Source: Tatumella ptyseos (lineage in GTDB: Bacteria > Pseudomonadota > Gammaproteobacteria > Enterobacterales > Enterobacteriaceae). Taken from it: a stretch of 64,000 bases of DNA. The notes below the pieces were generated by a model, which ran no database searches, was not told the origin of the DNA, and saw nothing but the letters and a program-made list of their open reading frames with translations. Within the stretch, counting starts at the first letter, position 1; each line of letters begins with the position of its first letter. The translations under genes were made by a program, and so were the position numbers. The stretch spans positions 2,170,001 through 2,234,000 of the forward strand of contig NZ_CP130649.1 in assembly GCF_030552895.1 (NCBI RefSeq). Direction: 5' to 3'. Shown piece by piece: positions 52,611 through 61,465 of the stretch.

Positions 52611-53375
52611 CTACAAGATAAAACCCTGAAAACTATCGAGGGAAAAAAGGGGCAGGTTTTTCTCTGTCATCGCTTGGAAGCCATAAAGAGCAAATATGAC
52701 AAAGGCGATAATACTTTTCAACGTTAACGAGAGCGAAAAAGGGTTCAATTGCGGGCAGTAACGAGCGAATAAGCCGAGGAGCATTTCAGCCACCATCATC
52801 ACCACCATTACTGGAGCGGCTAACATGAGGCCATTTTGCATGACTATCTGTACACACTGTCCCGCATATTCCCAGCGGATCCCCTCTACAGAACTACCTC
52901 GTGGCAACAGCTTATAGCTTAAACACAACATATCAATCAGCCGTAGCATGCCACCACTGGCAAAAAAGAACGCCCCAAACGTAAAGCTTAGAAAACCCGA
53001 TAAAACAGAACTTTGTGTACCATTGACGGGATCAATACTGTCGCTAAGGGTAGCCCCACGTTGGTTATCGAGGATTTCTCCTATAGTGATGGCAATCCAG
53101 AAGGGAATACAGAGGGTCAATGCTAAGAGTAGACCGATAACAGATTCTTTCACGATCAGCAGAAACACGCCTTGTCCCTCGCTTATAACCGTCTCGAAGC
53201 AGGGCCATAACCCAATAATTGTTAGGGAAATCACTGTATTTTTTATAATTAGATTCGATAAGACTCGTTCACCTAATACAGGCAAGAAATAAAAAACGAT
53301 AGCCAAACGCGCATAGACCGTTAAAAACGTTAATACATTATGCTGGAAATTAAGATAGTGCATAAGAGCATACAT
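52611..53375 (-). CDS. spaR: Type III export apparatus protein SpaR (FliR/YscT family)
   Basis: Hydrophobic 254-aa inner-membrane protein with six predicted helices. The conserved FliR/SpaR parts are visible (VKESVIGLLLALTLCIPFWIAI, GEILDNQRGATLSD). With SpaP and SpaQ it forms the export gate core. 8 bp upstream of spaS. Confidence 0.96.
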   Translation of the reverse strand: MYALMHYLNFQHNVLTFLTVYARLAIVFYFLPVLGERVLSNLIIKNTVISLTIIGLWPCFETVISEGQGVFLLIVKESVIGLLLALTLCIPFWIAITIGEILDNQRGATLSDSIDPVNGTQSSVLSGFLSFTFGAFFFASGGMLRLIDMLCLSYKLLPRGSSVEGIRWEYAGQCVQIVMQNGLMLAAPVMVVMMVAEMLLGLFARYCPQLNPFSLSLTLKSIIAFVIFALYGFQAMTEKNLPLFSLDSFQGFIL

Positions 53376-53387
53376 AGTTTATCCGTT

Positions 53388-53642
53388 TTAGTGGAAAGCC
53401 ATAAAAAACGCTTGGGTAGAAAAGTTGATCATCTCAGTGGAAAACCACTCAAGTAATAGAAATAGGCTGGCAAAAACCGCGATCATTTTTAAGCCAAAAG
53501 GTAAAGTTTGTTCTTGGATTTGCATCACAGTCTGAAATAAGCCCACAAGAATGCCGACAACCGTGGCGAAACCGATAGGAATCGCCGTTAGTTTGAGAAC
53601 AATGAGCAGTGCGGAATGGCTCATAAAAAGGATCTCGTTCAT
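53388..53642 (-). CDS. spaQ: Type III export apparatus protein SpaQ (FliQ/YscS family)
   Basis: 84-aa protein with two membrane helices; the family signature VGILVGLFQTVMQIQEQTLPF is present. It overlaps the end of spaP by four bases (ATGA), indicating coupling, and precedes spaR. Confidence 0.96.
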   Translation of the reverse strand: MNEILFMSHSALLIVLKLTAIPIGFATVVGILVGLFQTVMQIQEQTLPFGLKMIAVFASLFLLLEWFSTEMINFSTQAFFMAFH

Positions 53643-54310
53643 GAAGTTATCAGTTCTGCATATTGCGAGATCAATCCTTTAGTGAGTAAGCTCCAACCAT
53701 CCATTGACACAAAGAGGATTAATTTAACTGGGATGGAAATCGTGACTGGGCTCATCATCATCATACCTAAGGCCAATAAGATGCTGGAGATCACCATATC
53801 AATCACGACAAACGGTACATAAAGATAAAAGGCTATCTTAAAAGCGCTTTGGATCTCACTTAGTGCATAGGCAGGCATCAGGGTAATTAGCGGCAAATTA
53901 ACCAGTTCGGGATCATCGTGTTCGGCTTCTGACGAGTCAAATTGCTGCTGCTGAACACGATTAAAATAGTGAATGAGCGCTTTATCCGAGTAACGTACCA
54001 AATATTCTCGATAACCCTCCATTCCCTCATCCATTAATTTCGTTATTGATGTGCTGTGATTGAAGTCGAGTTGGTGGACGTCTATATAGTTGGCGACACG
54101 TTGGCATACCGGCATCATGACGAAGGCGCTCAAAATAAGCGCGATACCATTCAAGGTTAAATTCGATGGAACCTGCTGAATACCTAGAGCGTTTCGTACC
54201 ATAATTAAGACGATAGAAAATTTAATAAAACAGGTTCCCCCAGCGATGATGAAGGGAAGTAAAGAGAAAAATGACAGTATCGCCATTAACGAAAGATCAT
54301 TATTGATCAT
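53639..54310 (-). CDS. spaP: Type III export apparatus protein SpaP (FliP/YscR family)
   Basis: 223-aa integral membrane protein of the export gate. FliP-family motifs are visible: GGTCFIKFSIVLIMVRNALG, QQVPSNLTLNG and MMMMSPVTISIPVKLILF. I chose the ATG at 54310 (MINNDLSLMAIL, aligning with SpaP MGNDISLIALL) rather than 54328; both overlap the end of spaO. Confidence 0.96.
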   Translation of the reverse strand: MINNDLSLMAILSFFSLLPFIIAGGTCFIKFSIVLIMVRNALGIQQVPSNLTLNGIALILSAFVMMPVCQRVANYIDVHQLDFNHSTSITKLMDEGMEGYREYLVRYSDKALIHYFNRVQQQQFDSSEAEHDDPELVNLPLITLMPAYALSEIQSAFKIAFYLYVPFVVIDMVISSILLALGMMMMSPVTISIPVKLILFVSMDGWSLLTKGLISQYAELITS

Positions 54311-55223
54311 CGAAATGTTCCCTCTCATTCATCAAACTCTGACGAATATGATTAACCTCTACGGCAAGTGGCCCATTTTCCAAGGCAACCAATTCCCCGC
54401 AGGCGAATAATTTTCTATTAATGAATACCTTAATCTTCTGCTCTACGCCGGGAGCTAGGGTTAATCTCGCCCCCACCTGAATCTCTTCAAGTTCAGCGAG
54501 AGTCACCGTTTGGCTATCAAGTACAAATTCAATCTCTACCGGTAGGCTGCCCCAATCATCTAAAGACTCGTCATCTTGACGATAAGCTTCTTGCTGTCCA
54601 TTACACTGATGTTCCACGATAACCTCCTTGTTCGAAAAATTACGAAATCGGTTTAGGCGCCGTTCTCCCACGACTAGAAAGGCATCCGAGCGTTTAATTA
54701 ATAGTAAGTCCCCAAGGGTGATATCCATCAACTCGGTAAGACGTAGTTGACTGGAACCGAGAACAAAGCGCAGCTGAAAAGGAATTTTTCTCTTCATCTT
54801 CCACCAATCATGTCGCTTCTGTTCAGAAACAGGCCAATCGAGACAATGCAAAGTACAGGGACGCGCTACCAATAACAGCGATTTTTCAGGCAACGGTGTG
54901 GGACAAGGACGAATATCTACAACCTCCCAGTATTGCTCTTCAATCCAAAAGTGCAGTTGACGTTTCTTAAGCCAAGGAAGTAAGTGACACAAAGGGACTT
55001 CCTGCCAAGGTAGTTCAGGAAGTTGCTCTATCATTTCATTTAGCCAGAGGTCGACATCTAGCAAGGCCTGAGCACGAACATTTTGCGCAGATCGAAGTAC
55101 TAGGCAGACAAATCGTGTCTGAGAGCCGAGCGCTACAATCTCACTGCCCTTATGCTGCTTGAGTAAAGCTAACAAAAGCGGAGGCTGGTTTTCTATTTTC
55201 CGAAGATAGCTGCATAAACTCAT
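54300..55223 (-). CDS. spaO: Type III sorting platform protein SpaO (YscQ family)
   Basis: Cytoplasmic sorting-platform (C-ring-like) component that recruits chaperone-effector complexes. The 307-aa protein has two SpoA-type beta domains, one around LLIKRSDAFLVVGERRLNRF and a C-terminal one (VGARLTLAPGVEQKIKVFINRK, ACGELVALENG). Overlaps both neighbours (spaN and spaP). Confidence 0.94.
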   Translation of the reverse strand: MSLCSYLRKIENQPPLLLALLKQHKGSEIVALGSQTRFVCLVLRSAQNVRAQALLDVDLWLNEMIEQLPELPWQEVPLCHLLPWLKKRQLHFWIEEQYWEVVDIRPCPTPLPEKSLLLVARPCTLHCLDWPVSEQKRHDWWKMKRKIPFQLRFVLGSSQLRLTELMDITLGDLLLIKRSDAFLVVGERRLNRFRNFSNKEVIVEHQCNGQQEAYRQDDESLDDWGSLPVEIEFVLDSQTVTLAELEEIQVGARLTLAPGVEQKIKVFINRKLFACGELVALENGPLAVEVNHIRQSLMNEREHFDDQ

Positions 55224-56086
55224 TCCTGATCCTCATCCTGCTGAGGCAGATATCTAGACTGCCGGGAATTATCCTTGTCCTGCTCTGGATCTAATAACCG
55301 TGAGGAAAACCCATTTAACTGGTTGAGATGCTTCGAGAGGATCTCAGCGGAGTGACTGTCAGAAGGTAATAAGGTGATTTTTTTTCCCTGCCCATTCTGC
55401 AAAGGCATCGTAATGTTTACGGAGTGCTCACCAGGCCAACGTTGAAAAACATAGTTAACCTCTAACCTATTTTGTTCGGTTTTTAGCTTCAGCGATGTTT
55501 GGAGGGGATGAAGACGATTCAGTTGCTGAGCTGTTAGGGAGAATGTATCAGAGTCCTCTCGGAGGTTAGGTAAAGATATTATCGGAAGCATAGGCGGTAG
55601 TACGCTGGTCGGAAACGAGATCTGCGTAGCTTGCTCTGTAGAGGGACCAGAGGCCATTTGAGAAGGTTCATCTTCCCTGCCATGCGGTACACTTGAATGA
55701 GCCTTTATTGCAACTCCCTTGGGAGTACGCCCTGCAATACCCAGCGTTAACGATGATACTGTAGAATCTTTAGCGATAAGCGGCGGTGTGAATAAATTGG
55801 ATTTTTTACCGCGACACTCATCCTCCTCTTTAGGTTGAATAATCAGTGAATGATTTTCTTGAGAAGCAGAGTCGTCCGCAGCGGATAGGGTTCCGTTGAG
55901 TATATTCATCGCGTGGAGATCATTTCTCGAGGATAATATCGCTGATACAGCAATAATTTCAGGAAAAGGGTCAGGCTCCAATTTTTTTATTTTTTTATTT
56001 ATCCATTGCTGAAAACTGTTAATTCCTAACGCTTCTTCAAAATTTATTTCGGTATAACTTTTTACTTTATTTATATTCATCACCAT
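55220..56086 (-). CDS. spaN: Type III needle-length regulator SpaN (InvJ)
   Basis: 288-aa hydrophilic, Ser/Gln-rich protein of the secreted ruler class, variable in sequence. The call rests on its place between spaM and spaO and the conserved C-terminal segment (RLEVNYVFQRWPGEHSVNITM). A GGAG ribosome-binding site fits the ATG at 56086. Overlaps spaM by 20 bp. Confidence 0.85.
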   Translation of the reverse strand: MVMNINKVKSYTEINFEEALGINSFQQWINKKIKKLEPDPFPEIIAVSAILSSRNDLHAMNILNGTLSAADDSASQENHSLIIQPKEEDECRGKKSNLFTPPLIAKDSTVSSLTLGIAGRTPKGVAIKAHSSVPHGREDEPSQMASGPSTEQATQISFPTSVLPPMLPIISLPNLREDSDTFSLTAQQLNRLHPLQTSLKLKTEQNRLEVNYVFQRWPGEHSVNITMPLQNGQGKKITLLPSDSHSAEILSKHLNQLNGFSSRLLDPEQDKDNSRQSRYLPQQDEDQE

Positions 56087-56528
56087 AGATAACGCTCTCC
56101 ATTATGTCATTATCCGCCAAGTTATCTTTTCGCCGAAGATATTCTCGACGATGAGACCGTAAATAATTATCAACCCGATAAATTTTCTTACCCACCCTTA
56201 AAAACGATAAACGTTGCTTTTTTATAAACTGCTCAAGGTTATATCTTTCCTCTATTAACTCATTCATTTTAATTAATAAAGATTGCTGATGAGTCAGTAT
56301 TACCCCTTGTTCTCTTAGCTTTTCATACATATCTTTTTGAGATAATCGTCCAGAAGGAATTATCGACTTAAGCTTTGCTGCGAGCTGATCCAATTGTTGT
56401 TGGTATCGCGCTTGCGTGCCGACCATAATGGCTAATTGGTATTCGAGATCTGCAAGATCATTTTTCAAAACGTTTTGTTGACGTTCAAGGAGACAAATAA
56501 TCTCCTTACTTCTCCGCCAGACATTCAT
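56067..56528 (-). CDS. spaM: Type III stalk protein SpaM (InvI, YscO family)
   Basis: 153-aa coiled-coil protein; Lys/Arg- and Glu/Gln-rich helices throughout (EIICLLERQQNVLKNDLADLEYQLA). Position directly after the ATPase gene is that of YscO/FliJ-type central stalk proteins. It overlaps spaL by 23 bp. Confidence 0.88.
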   Translation of the reverse strand: MNVWRRSKEIICLLERQQNVLKNDLADLEYQLAIMVGTQARYQQQLDQLAAKLKSIIPSGRLSQKDMYEKLREQGVILTHQQSLLIKMNELIEERYNLEQFIKKQRLSFLRVGKKIYRVDNYLRSHRREYLRRKDNLADNDIMESVIYGDEYK

Positions 56529-57807
56529 AGAGTTTCTCTAAACAGGTTCTTTTATTCGACCGCTCCATAAGCTCTTGTTTAAGGAAAAGCTGCATAGCCG
56601 ATTTTCTATCAAGTGCCGCATCATTTTCTGAGTTCTCCCCCCGGCGATATTCCCCAAGATCCAAATAGAGCTGCATGCTTTGCTGCGTTGACCAATCTTT
56701 GCGAAATTGCCCCGCAAGCTGTTGATGAGCGATATCGGTAACCTCAGAAAAGACACGGCTAATACTCTGCATAATATCGATCGCAGGATAGTGCCCCTGT
56801 GCCGCCAATTTTCGACTTAGGTAAATGTGGCCATCGAGTATAGAACGGACTTCATCACCGATAACATCTAACTCCTCCTCATCTTCAATCAGCACCGTAT
56901 AAAAGGCGGTAATTGATCCGGTGATAAAACAGCCAGGGCGTTCAAGCAATTTAGGTAAGGCGTCAAAAACAGAAGCAGGGTAGCCTCGCCGGGCAGGCAT
57001 TTCGCCCATACTTAACGCGACATCTCGAAGTGCTCGCGCATAACGGGTTATCGAATCGATGAATAACAGAACGCTTTTCCCTTGATTACTAAAATACTCA
57101 GCCACTGTCGTCGCTATCTGGGCGGCATTACAACGCTCAACGCTGGAGCTGTCAGAGGTCGCATAGATAAGAATAATTCGATTTCGACGAGGGGAAGCGC
57201 GCAGTTCTTTTACAAACTCAGTGACTTCTCTGCCACGTTCACCAACAAGGCCAATCACATAGATGTTTGCCTCCGACTGTTCAACAATCATACGCATCAG
57301 TGACGTTTTTCCGCAGCCCGCTGCCGCGAAAATCCCTATACGCTGCCCAACTCCACAGGTTAACAATCCATCTATCGCCCTGACTCCTGTTATTAAGGGC
57401 TCGTTGATCGGTTTGCGATGGGTAAAATCACGTGGAGGTTGCACGGTATCCACTGACGTTGAGCCGCTTTGCGTCTGAAGAGGTGCCTCATCTAAACGTC
57501 CCCGTAGGGTTCCCGTCGCATCCATAATTGCTCCCGCGAGGGTATCGTCAACGTTAATACGAAAGGGTTTACCCGTAGGGATGATGATGTTCTCACGCGA
57601 GAATCCCCGGTTATCAGTGAATAGACTTAAAAAGGTCTGTGTGCGAGTAAAACCTATAACTTGGGCATACCCCAATATTTCCGTCTCTACCAGCGATTTT
57701 TGAATCTCGCAAATCTCACCAATTTGTGTTTTAGGTAAATGAGCTTCCACCACACTGCCCTGTATACGCAAAGGGTGGGCGAGAGAAACTAAACATTTTT
57801 CGACCAC
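56506..57807 (-). CDS. spaL: Type III secretion ATPase SpaL (InvC)
   Basis: Hexameric ATPase that unloads chaperones and energises export. Walker A (FAAAGCGKTSL), the F1-type ...LLFIDSITRYARALRD Walker B segment and the YPASVFDALPKLLERPG region are clear. The start is GTG at 57807 with GGAGG four bases upstream. Length 433 aa, as in Salmonella InvC. Confidence 0.97.
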   Translation of the reverse strand: MVEKCLVSLAHPLRIQGSVVEAHLPKTQIGEICEIQKSLVETEILGYAQVIGFTRTQTFLSLFTDNRGFSRENIIIPTGKPFRINVDDTLAGAIMDATGTLRGRLDEAPLQTQSGSTSVDTVQPPRDFTHRKPINEPLITGVRAIDGLLTCGVGQRIGIFAAAGCGKTSLMRMIVEQSEANIYVIGLVGERGREVTEFVKELRASPRRNRIILIYATSDSSSVERCNAAQIATTVAEYFSNQGKSVLLFIDSITRYARALRDVALSMGEMPARRGYPASVFDALPKLLERPGCFITGSITAFYTVLIEDEEELDVIGDEVRSILDGHIYLSRKLAAQGHYPAIDIMQSISRVFSEVTDIAHQQLAGQFRKDWSTQQSMQLYLDLGEYRRGENSENDAALDRKSAMQLFLKQELMERSNKRTCLEKLYECLAEK

Positions 57808-57817
57808 GTTCCCTCCA

Positions 57818-58225
57818 TTAAATCAGTACGGCCCGATAGTCCTGTAACACGATAAGATATTTATCAAGGAGCGATAAAAACGTATCAGGAGAATGCAAAT
57901 ATTGCTCCTTTACTTGAGCTCGTAATTCGAGCCTATTGTGCACAGAATATAAGCATGGCTGGCCCGCAATGAAATACTCTTCCTCATAGGTCATCATCAA
58001 AGGAAGCAGATCAGCGCTACAGTAATGAAGAGAGTGCGGAAGGCTCTCCATCACAGTGGCCCAAATCCATACTCCATCATTCTCCTGCGTAAGATGAATA
58101 GCCGGAATATCCGCTTTCATCGTGAGCGATATAGTGCTGTGATGACGAAGAGGAGTATCCAACATAGTGCTCAGGCCAGCACTATCCAAAATAGAAGTGA
58201 TTAAACTCACTATGTCGTATTTCAT
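57818..58225 (-). CDS. invB: Type III effector chaperone InvB (SpaK)
   Basis: 135-aa class IB chaperone. HHSTISLTMKADIPAIHL and DGVWIWATV align with InvB, and it lies between invA and spaL as in SPI-1. In Salmonella InvB serves SipA and SopE-type effectors. SipA is missing here, so the natural clients may be the two unfamiliar large effectors (inference). Confidence 0.88.
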   Translation of the reverse strand: MKYDIVSLITSILDSAGLSTMLDTPLRHHSTISLTMKADIPAIHLTQENDGVWIWATVMESLPHSLHYCSADLLPLMMTYEEEYFIAGQPCLYSVHNRLELRAQVKEQYLHSPDTFLSLLDKYLIVLQDYRAVLI

Positions 58226-58238
58226 TAATCAAGATATC

Positions 58239-60290
58239 CTAACTGTCCAAAGAGCCAATAATCTCAATATCTATCTCGGAGGCAACATCGCCATAGGAAA
58301 GGACTTCCATGTCCGGATAGCTTCCTTCAATAAGTTTTTTCACAAAGCGCCGAATATCGACTGACACCAGTAAAACAATGTCACGCGCATTAATACCGTT
58401 ATCCCCAAGAGAGCGTTGTAAGCGATTAAGAATAAGCTCGGTATCGGGGGGAGTAAGGTTAATAAATGTTCCCCCGGACGTTTGGCGTATTCCCGCACGT
58501 ACCACCGACTCCATCTCATGAGACAGCACCAATACTCTGATCCGCCCCTCTATCGCAAAACGATTTGATATATAGCGAGATAGAATCCCGCGCACATGTT
58601 CAACCAACATGATGGGATCTTTTTCTTTCGGTGCCCACTGCACCAATGCTTCGAGAATTAAGCGCATATTACGAATTGAAATACGTTCTTGAAGGAGTCG
58701 CTGAAAAACCTCGGTAATACGTTGTACGGTATTATTTCGGTAACATTCCTTTAATAATTCCGGATATTTCTTCTCAAGTTCATCCAATAACGTTTTTGTT
58801 TCTTGAATACCAAAAAACTCTGCAATGTGATGGACCAATAATGTAGAAACACAGGCATAAAATTCGTCTATCGCACTCCTCGAATAAAAACCGAGTTCTA
58901 AAGCAAGAGTGCTCCGCGCTTCTGGGATCCAGTAAGTCATTCCCTGTAGCGTTTCGACGCTCTGGACGCTTTCATCAATGAGTTGTAACTCTTCCCCACG
59001 CAATAAAATTTTGTTCATTCCTGGTAGGACGGTGTAAGAAGATATTTGAATTTCGTTGATTGCCACCATCAATTTTCCCGGCTCAACGTTTGTGTCATAG
59101 TTCATAACAACGTCTGGAAGACGCACTCCGTATTCGATAAAAAAATTACGTTTCAACCTCGAGGCTAACTGGTGTTCTTGGAAATACTTTTCATCCCCCT
59201 GCCATGCAGTGATGATAAGGGGGAGAGTCTCCGGTATATATTCGCCATCGATAATTAAGGAGGCACTCGCTGCTCTAAGATGTGAGTCAGTCTGTTCACT
59301 ATATAGGGCTGATTCCTTTCCCAACTGCTGTTGGCGCTTTATCCTTACAAAAATCCCTAGAAGCAAAATAGCTAAGATAATAAAGACAGGTAACGGAAAA
59401 CCGGGTAGTAATCCCATTGCGATTACCAATATCGCAGTGATCACTACTATTAATGGATTAGAAAATAGGTCCTCTACTATCCGCGCGCCAAGGTTATTAC
59501 TTTGGTGATTATTTACGCGTGTCACAATCAGTCCACCACTGATGGAAATCAATAGAGCCGGGATTTGTGCGACCAGGGCATCGCTAATGGTTAAAAGTGT
59601 AAATAGCGACATGGCCTGTGATAAATCCATACCGTGCTGCAGGATACCTACAGAAATCCCCCCTAATAAGTTCACAAAGATAATGATGATCCCCGCAATG
59701 GCATCACCTTTAATAAACTTCATCGCACCATCAAGCGCACCATATAATTGGCTCTCTGCTTCCAGATCACTGCGCCGTCGTTTCACTTCATTTTCATCAA
59801 TAACGCCCGCCCTGAGATCGGCATCGATGCTCATCTGTTTGCCTGGCATAGCATCTAAAGAAAAACGCGCTGCAACTTCGGCAATTCTCTCCGATCCTTT
59901 AGTGATGACAATAAACTGTACAATCGTCACGATAAAAAAAATGACGAACCCTACCACCAAATTGTCGGCGATCACGAACTCCCCAAAACTGGCCACGATT
60001 TTTCCGGCATCCGCATCAGTCAGTACTAAACGGCTGGTACTGATCGATATTGCCAAGCGAAAAAGTGTGCTGATCAATAAAATCGACGGGAACGTCGAAA
60101 AATCTAGAATTCTTGAGATATAAAATGAACCTAAAAATATTAAAAGTGCTATCGTCATATTTAATGCAATTAAAAAATCCACGAGATAGGTTGGCAACGG
60201 AATAATAAGCATTACCACAACCATTACCATTATTATCAGCACAATAATTTCTGGTTTATTTCTGATACTCATTACAGTATCTTTCAGCAT
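58239..60290 (-). CDS. invA: Type III export gate protein InvA (FlhA/YscV family)
   Basis: 683-aa export gate. About the first 330 residues hold eight membrane helices with family motifs IPLPTYLVDFLIALNMT, FSTFPSILLISTLFRLA, FIVITKGSERIAEVAARFSLDAMPGKQMSIDADLRAG; the rest is the cytoplasmic ring domain (ending AVVMV-like VSVDIRRFVKKLIEG). Strong match to Salmonella InvA. Confidence 0.98.
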   Translation of the reverse strand: MLKDTVMSIRNKPEIIVLIIMVMVVVMLIIPLPTYLVDFLIALNMTIALLIFLGSFYISRILDFSTFPSILLISTLFRLAISISTSRLVLTDADAGKIVASFGEFVIADNLVVGFVIFFIVTIVQFIVITKGSERIAEVAARFSLDAMPGKQMSIDADLRAGVIDENEVKRRRSDLEAESQLYGALDGAMKFIKGDAIAGIIIIFVNLLGGISVGILQHGMDLSQAMSLFTLLTISDALVAQIPALLISISGGLIVTRVNNHQSNNLGARIVEDLFSNPLIVVITAILVIAMGLLPGFPLPVFIILAILLLGIFVRIKRQQQLGKESALYSEQTDSHLRAASASLIIDGEYIPETLPLIITAWQGDEKYFQEHQLASRLKRNFFIEYGVRLPDVVMNYDTNVEPGKLMVAINEIQISSYTVLPGMNKILLRGEELQLIDESVQSVETLQGMTYWIPEARSTLALELGFYSRSAIDEFYACVSTLLVHHIAEFFGIQETKTLLDELEKKYPELLKECYRNNTVQRITEVFQRLLQERISIRNMRLILEALVQWAPKEKDPIMLVEHVRGILSRYISNRFAIEGRIRVLVLSHEMESVVRAGIRQTSGGTFINLTPPDTELILNRLQRSLGDNGINARDIVLLVSVDIRRFVKKLIEGSYPDMEVLSYGDVASEIDIEIIGSLDS

Positions 60291-60342
60291 AATAATGACT
60301 CTATCATCAGCGATGGATCGTCCTTACTCTTATCCGAGGACA

Positions 60343-61452
60343 CTAAATTTTTACGTTATAGAATTGATGCTTATCTTTTTTATATAGTGAAAATAATAGA
60401 GAAGAAATTTCTCCAAGAACTGTTTCCTGGTCATTCGAATCCGTAAAAAGAAAAGTCGGTGTGATCATATAGATGTTATAAATTGATTGAATAACAGTAA
60501 TCTGCTGGGTAATTAGTAATGATGCCATGCTATGTTGAACATAATGCTGTAATGATTTTGGAAAATTTCCCACATCATTCAATCCGGTTAAATATAATTT
60601 AATAATATTTTCTTCCTCTTGTCCCTTACTGCCGTGATTAAGCGACTGATAAAAAGGAAAGGTACTAAATTCGTCAAGTAAACTTTGGTCAAGCGTATGC
60701 AATAGCCGCGCATCACAGAGTTTTGCACTGAGAGGACCGAATTCTATATAATGTATGCCCGGTTCATAGGCTTTAATATCAGTGACCAATGCTGACAGCG
60801 TAAAAGCCAAAAGACGTTTACGTTGATGACAGCCGTAATTCTCTATCCAATGTTGATAAATAAATCCTGCTGGCACCGCTAGCTCTAAAAAAAGCAAATA
60901 ACCGTCGCGCAATGCGTTCGCAGAGAGGGGCCTCTCCTCATCTCCCTCCGTAAAACGTTTAGCGAGCCGAGCAACATTAATCCCCGACTGAATTTTTTTA
61001 CAGTCACCAAACTTTTCCACGTCAGCTAACGCTTTTTCTAACTTTTTCTTCTGTAATATTGATAAGTGATAATTACTGACTATTGCTCTGAGTGCTAGTA
61101 GCAAATCACTCTCATTGGGAAATAGTGAACGAGCAAAAGCGAGAAAGTCAGTGGAATGACTGAGTTTTGCCACCTGCCGAACAAGTAGATCTAGCTTCTC
61201 GTTAACCTGTTCCTCAAGTATCCATGATGTTACGTCGTACTCACTACTATCATTCTTTCGTCCTGCTTTACTGAACCGTCCAAAGGTACTGAGAATGTCA
61301 GCCATTTCTTCTGCCGCATTATTTATTGCTTCTTGCAGATTAACCACCGGAAGTTTCTCAGGATCGTGATCAACAGAAGGAGGAATAAGTCTGTCACCCT
61401 TGGGTAAAATGAGAGACGTTAATTCATTTTCATGAGTTGAACGAATAGCCAA
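60343..61452 (-). CDS. invE: Type III gatekeeper InvE (SepL/MxiC family)
   Basis: Cytoplasmic gatekeeper that orders translocator before effector secretion. The 369-aa protein has the HrpJ-like helical domain (AEEMADILSTFGRFSKAGRK) and TyeA-like C-terminal part. Located between invG and invA as in SPI-1. Confidence 0.93.
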   Translation of the reverse strand: MAIRSTHENELTSLILPKGDRLIPPSVDHDPEKLPVVNLQEAINNAAEEMADILSTFGRFSKAGRKNDSSEYDVTSWILEEQVNEKLDLLVRQVAKLSHSTDFLAFARSLFPNESDLLLALRAIVSNYHLSILQKKKLEKALADVEKFGDCKKIQSGINVARLAKRFTEGDEERPLSANALRDGYLLFLELAVPAGFIYQHWIENYGCHQRKRLLAFTLSALVTDIKAYEPGIHYIEFGPLSAKLCDARLLHTLDQSLLDEFSTFPFYQSLNHGSKGQEEENIIKLYLTGLNDVGNFPKSLQHYVQHSMASLLITQQITVIQSIYNIYMITPTFLFTDSNDQETVLGEISSLLFSLYKKDKHQFYNVKI

Positions 61453-61465
61453 AATTATCTCCCAC

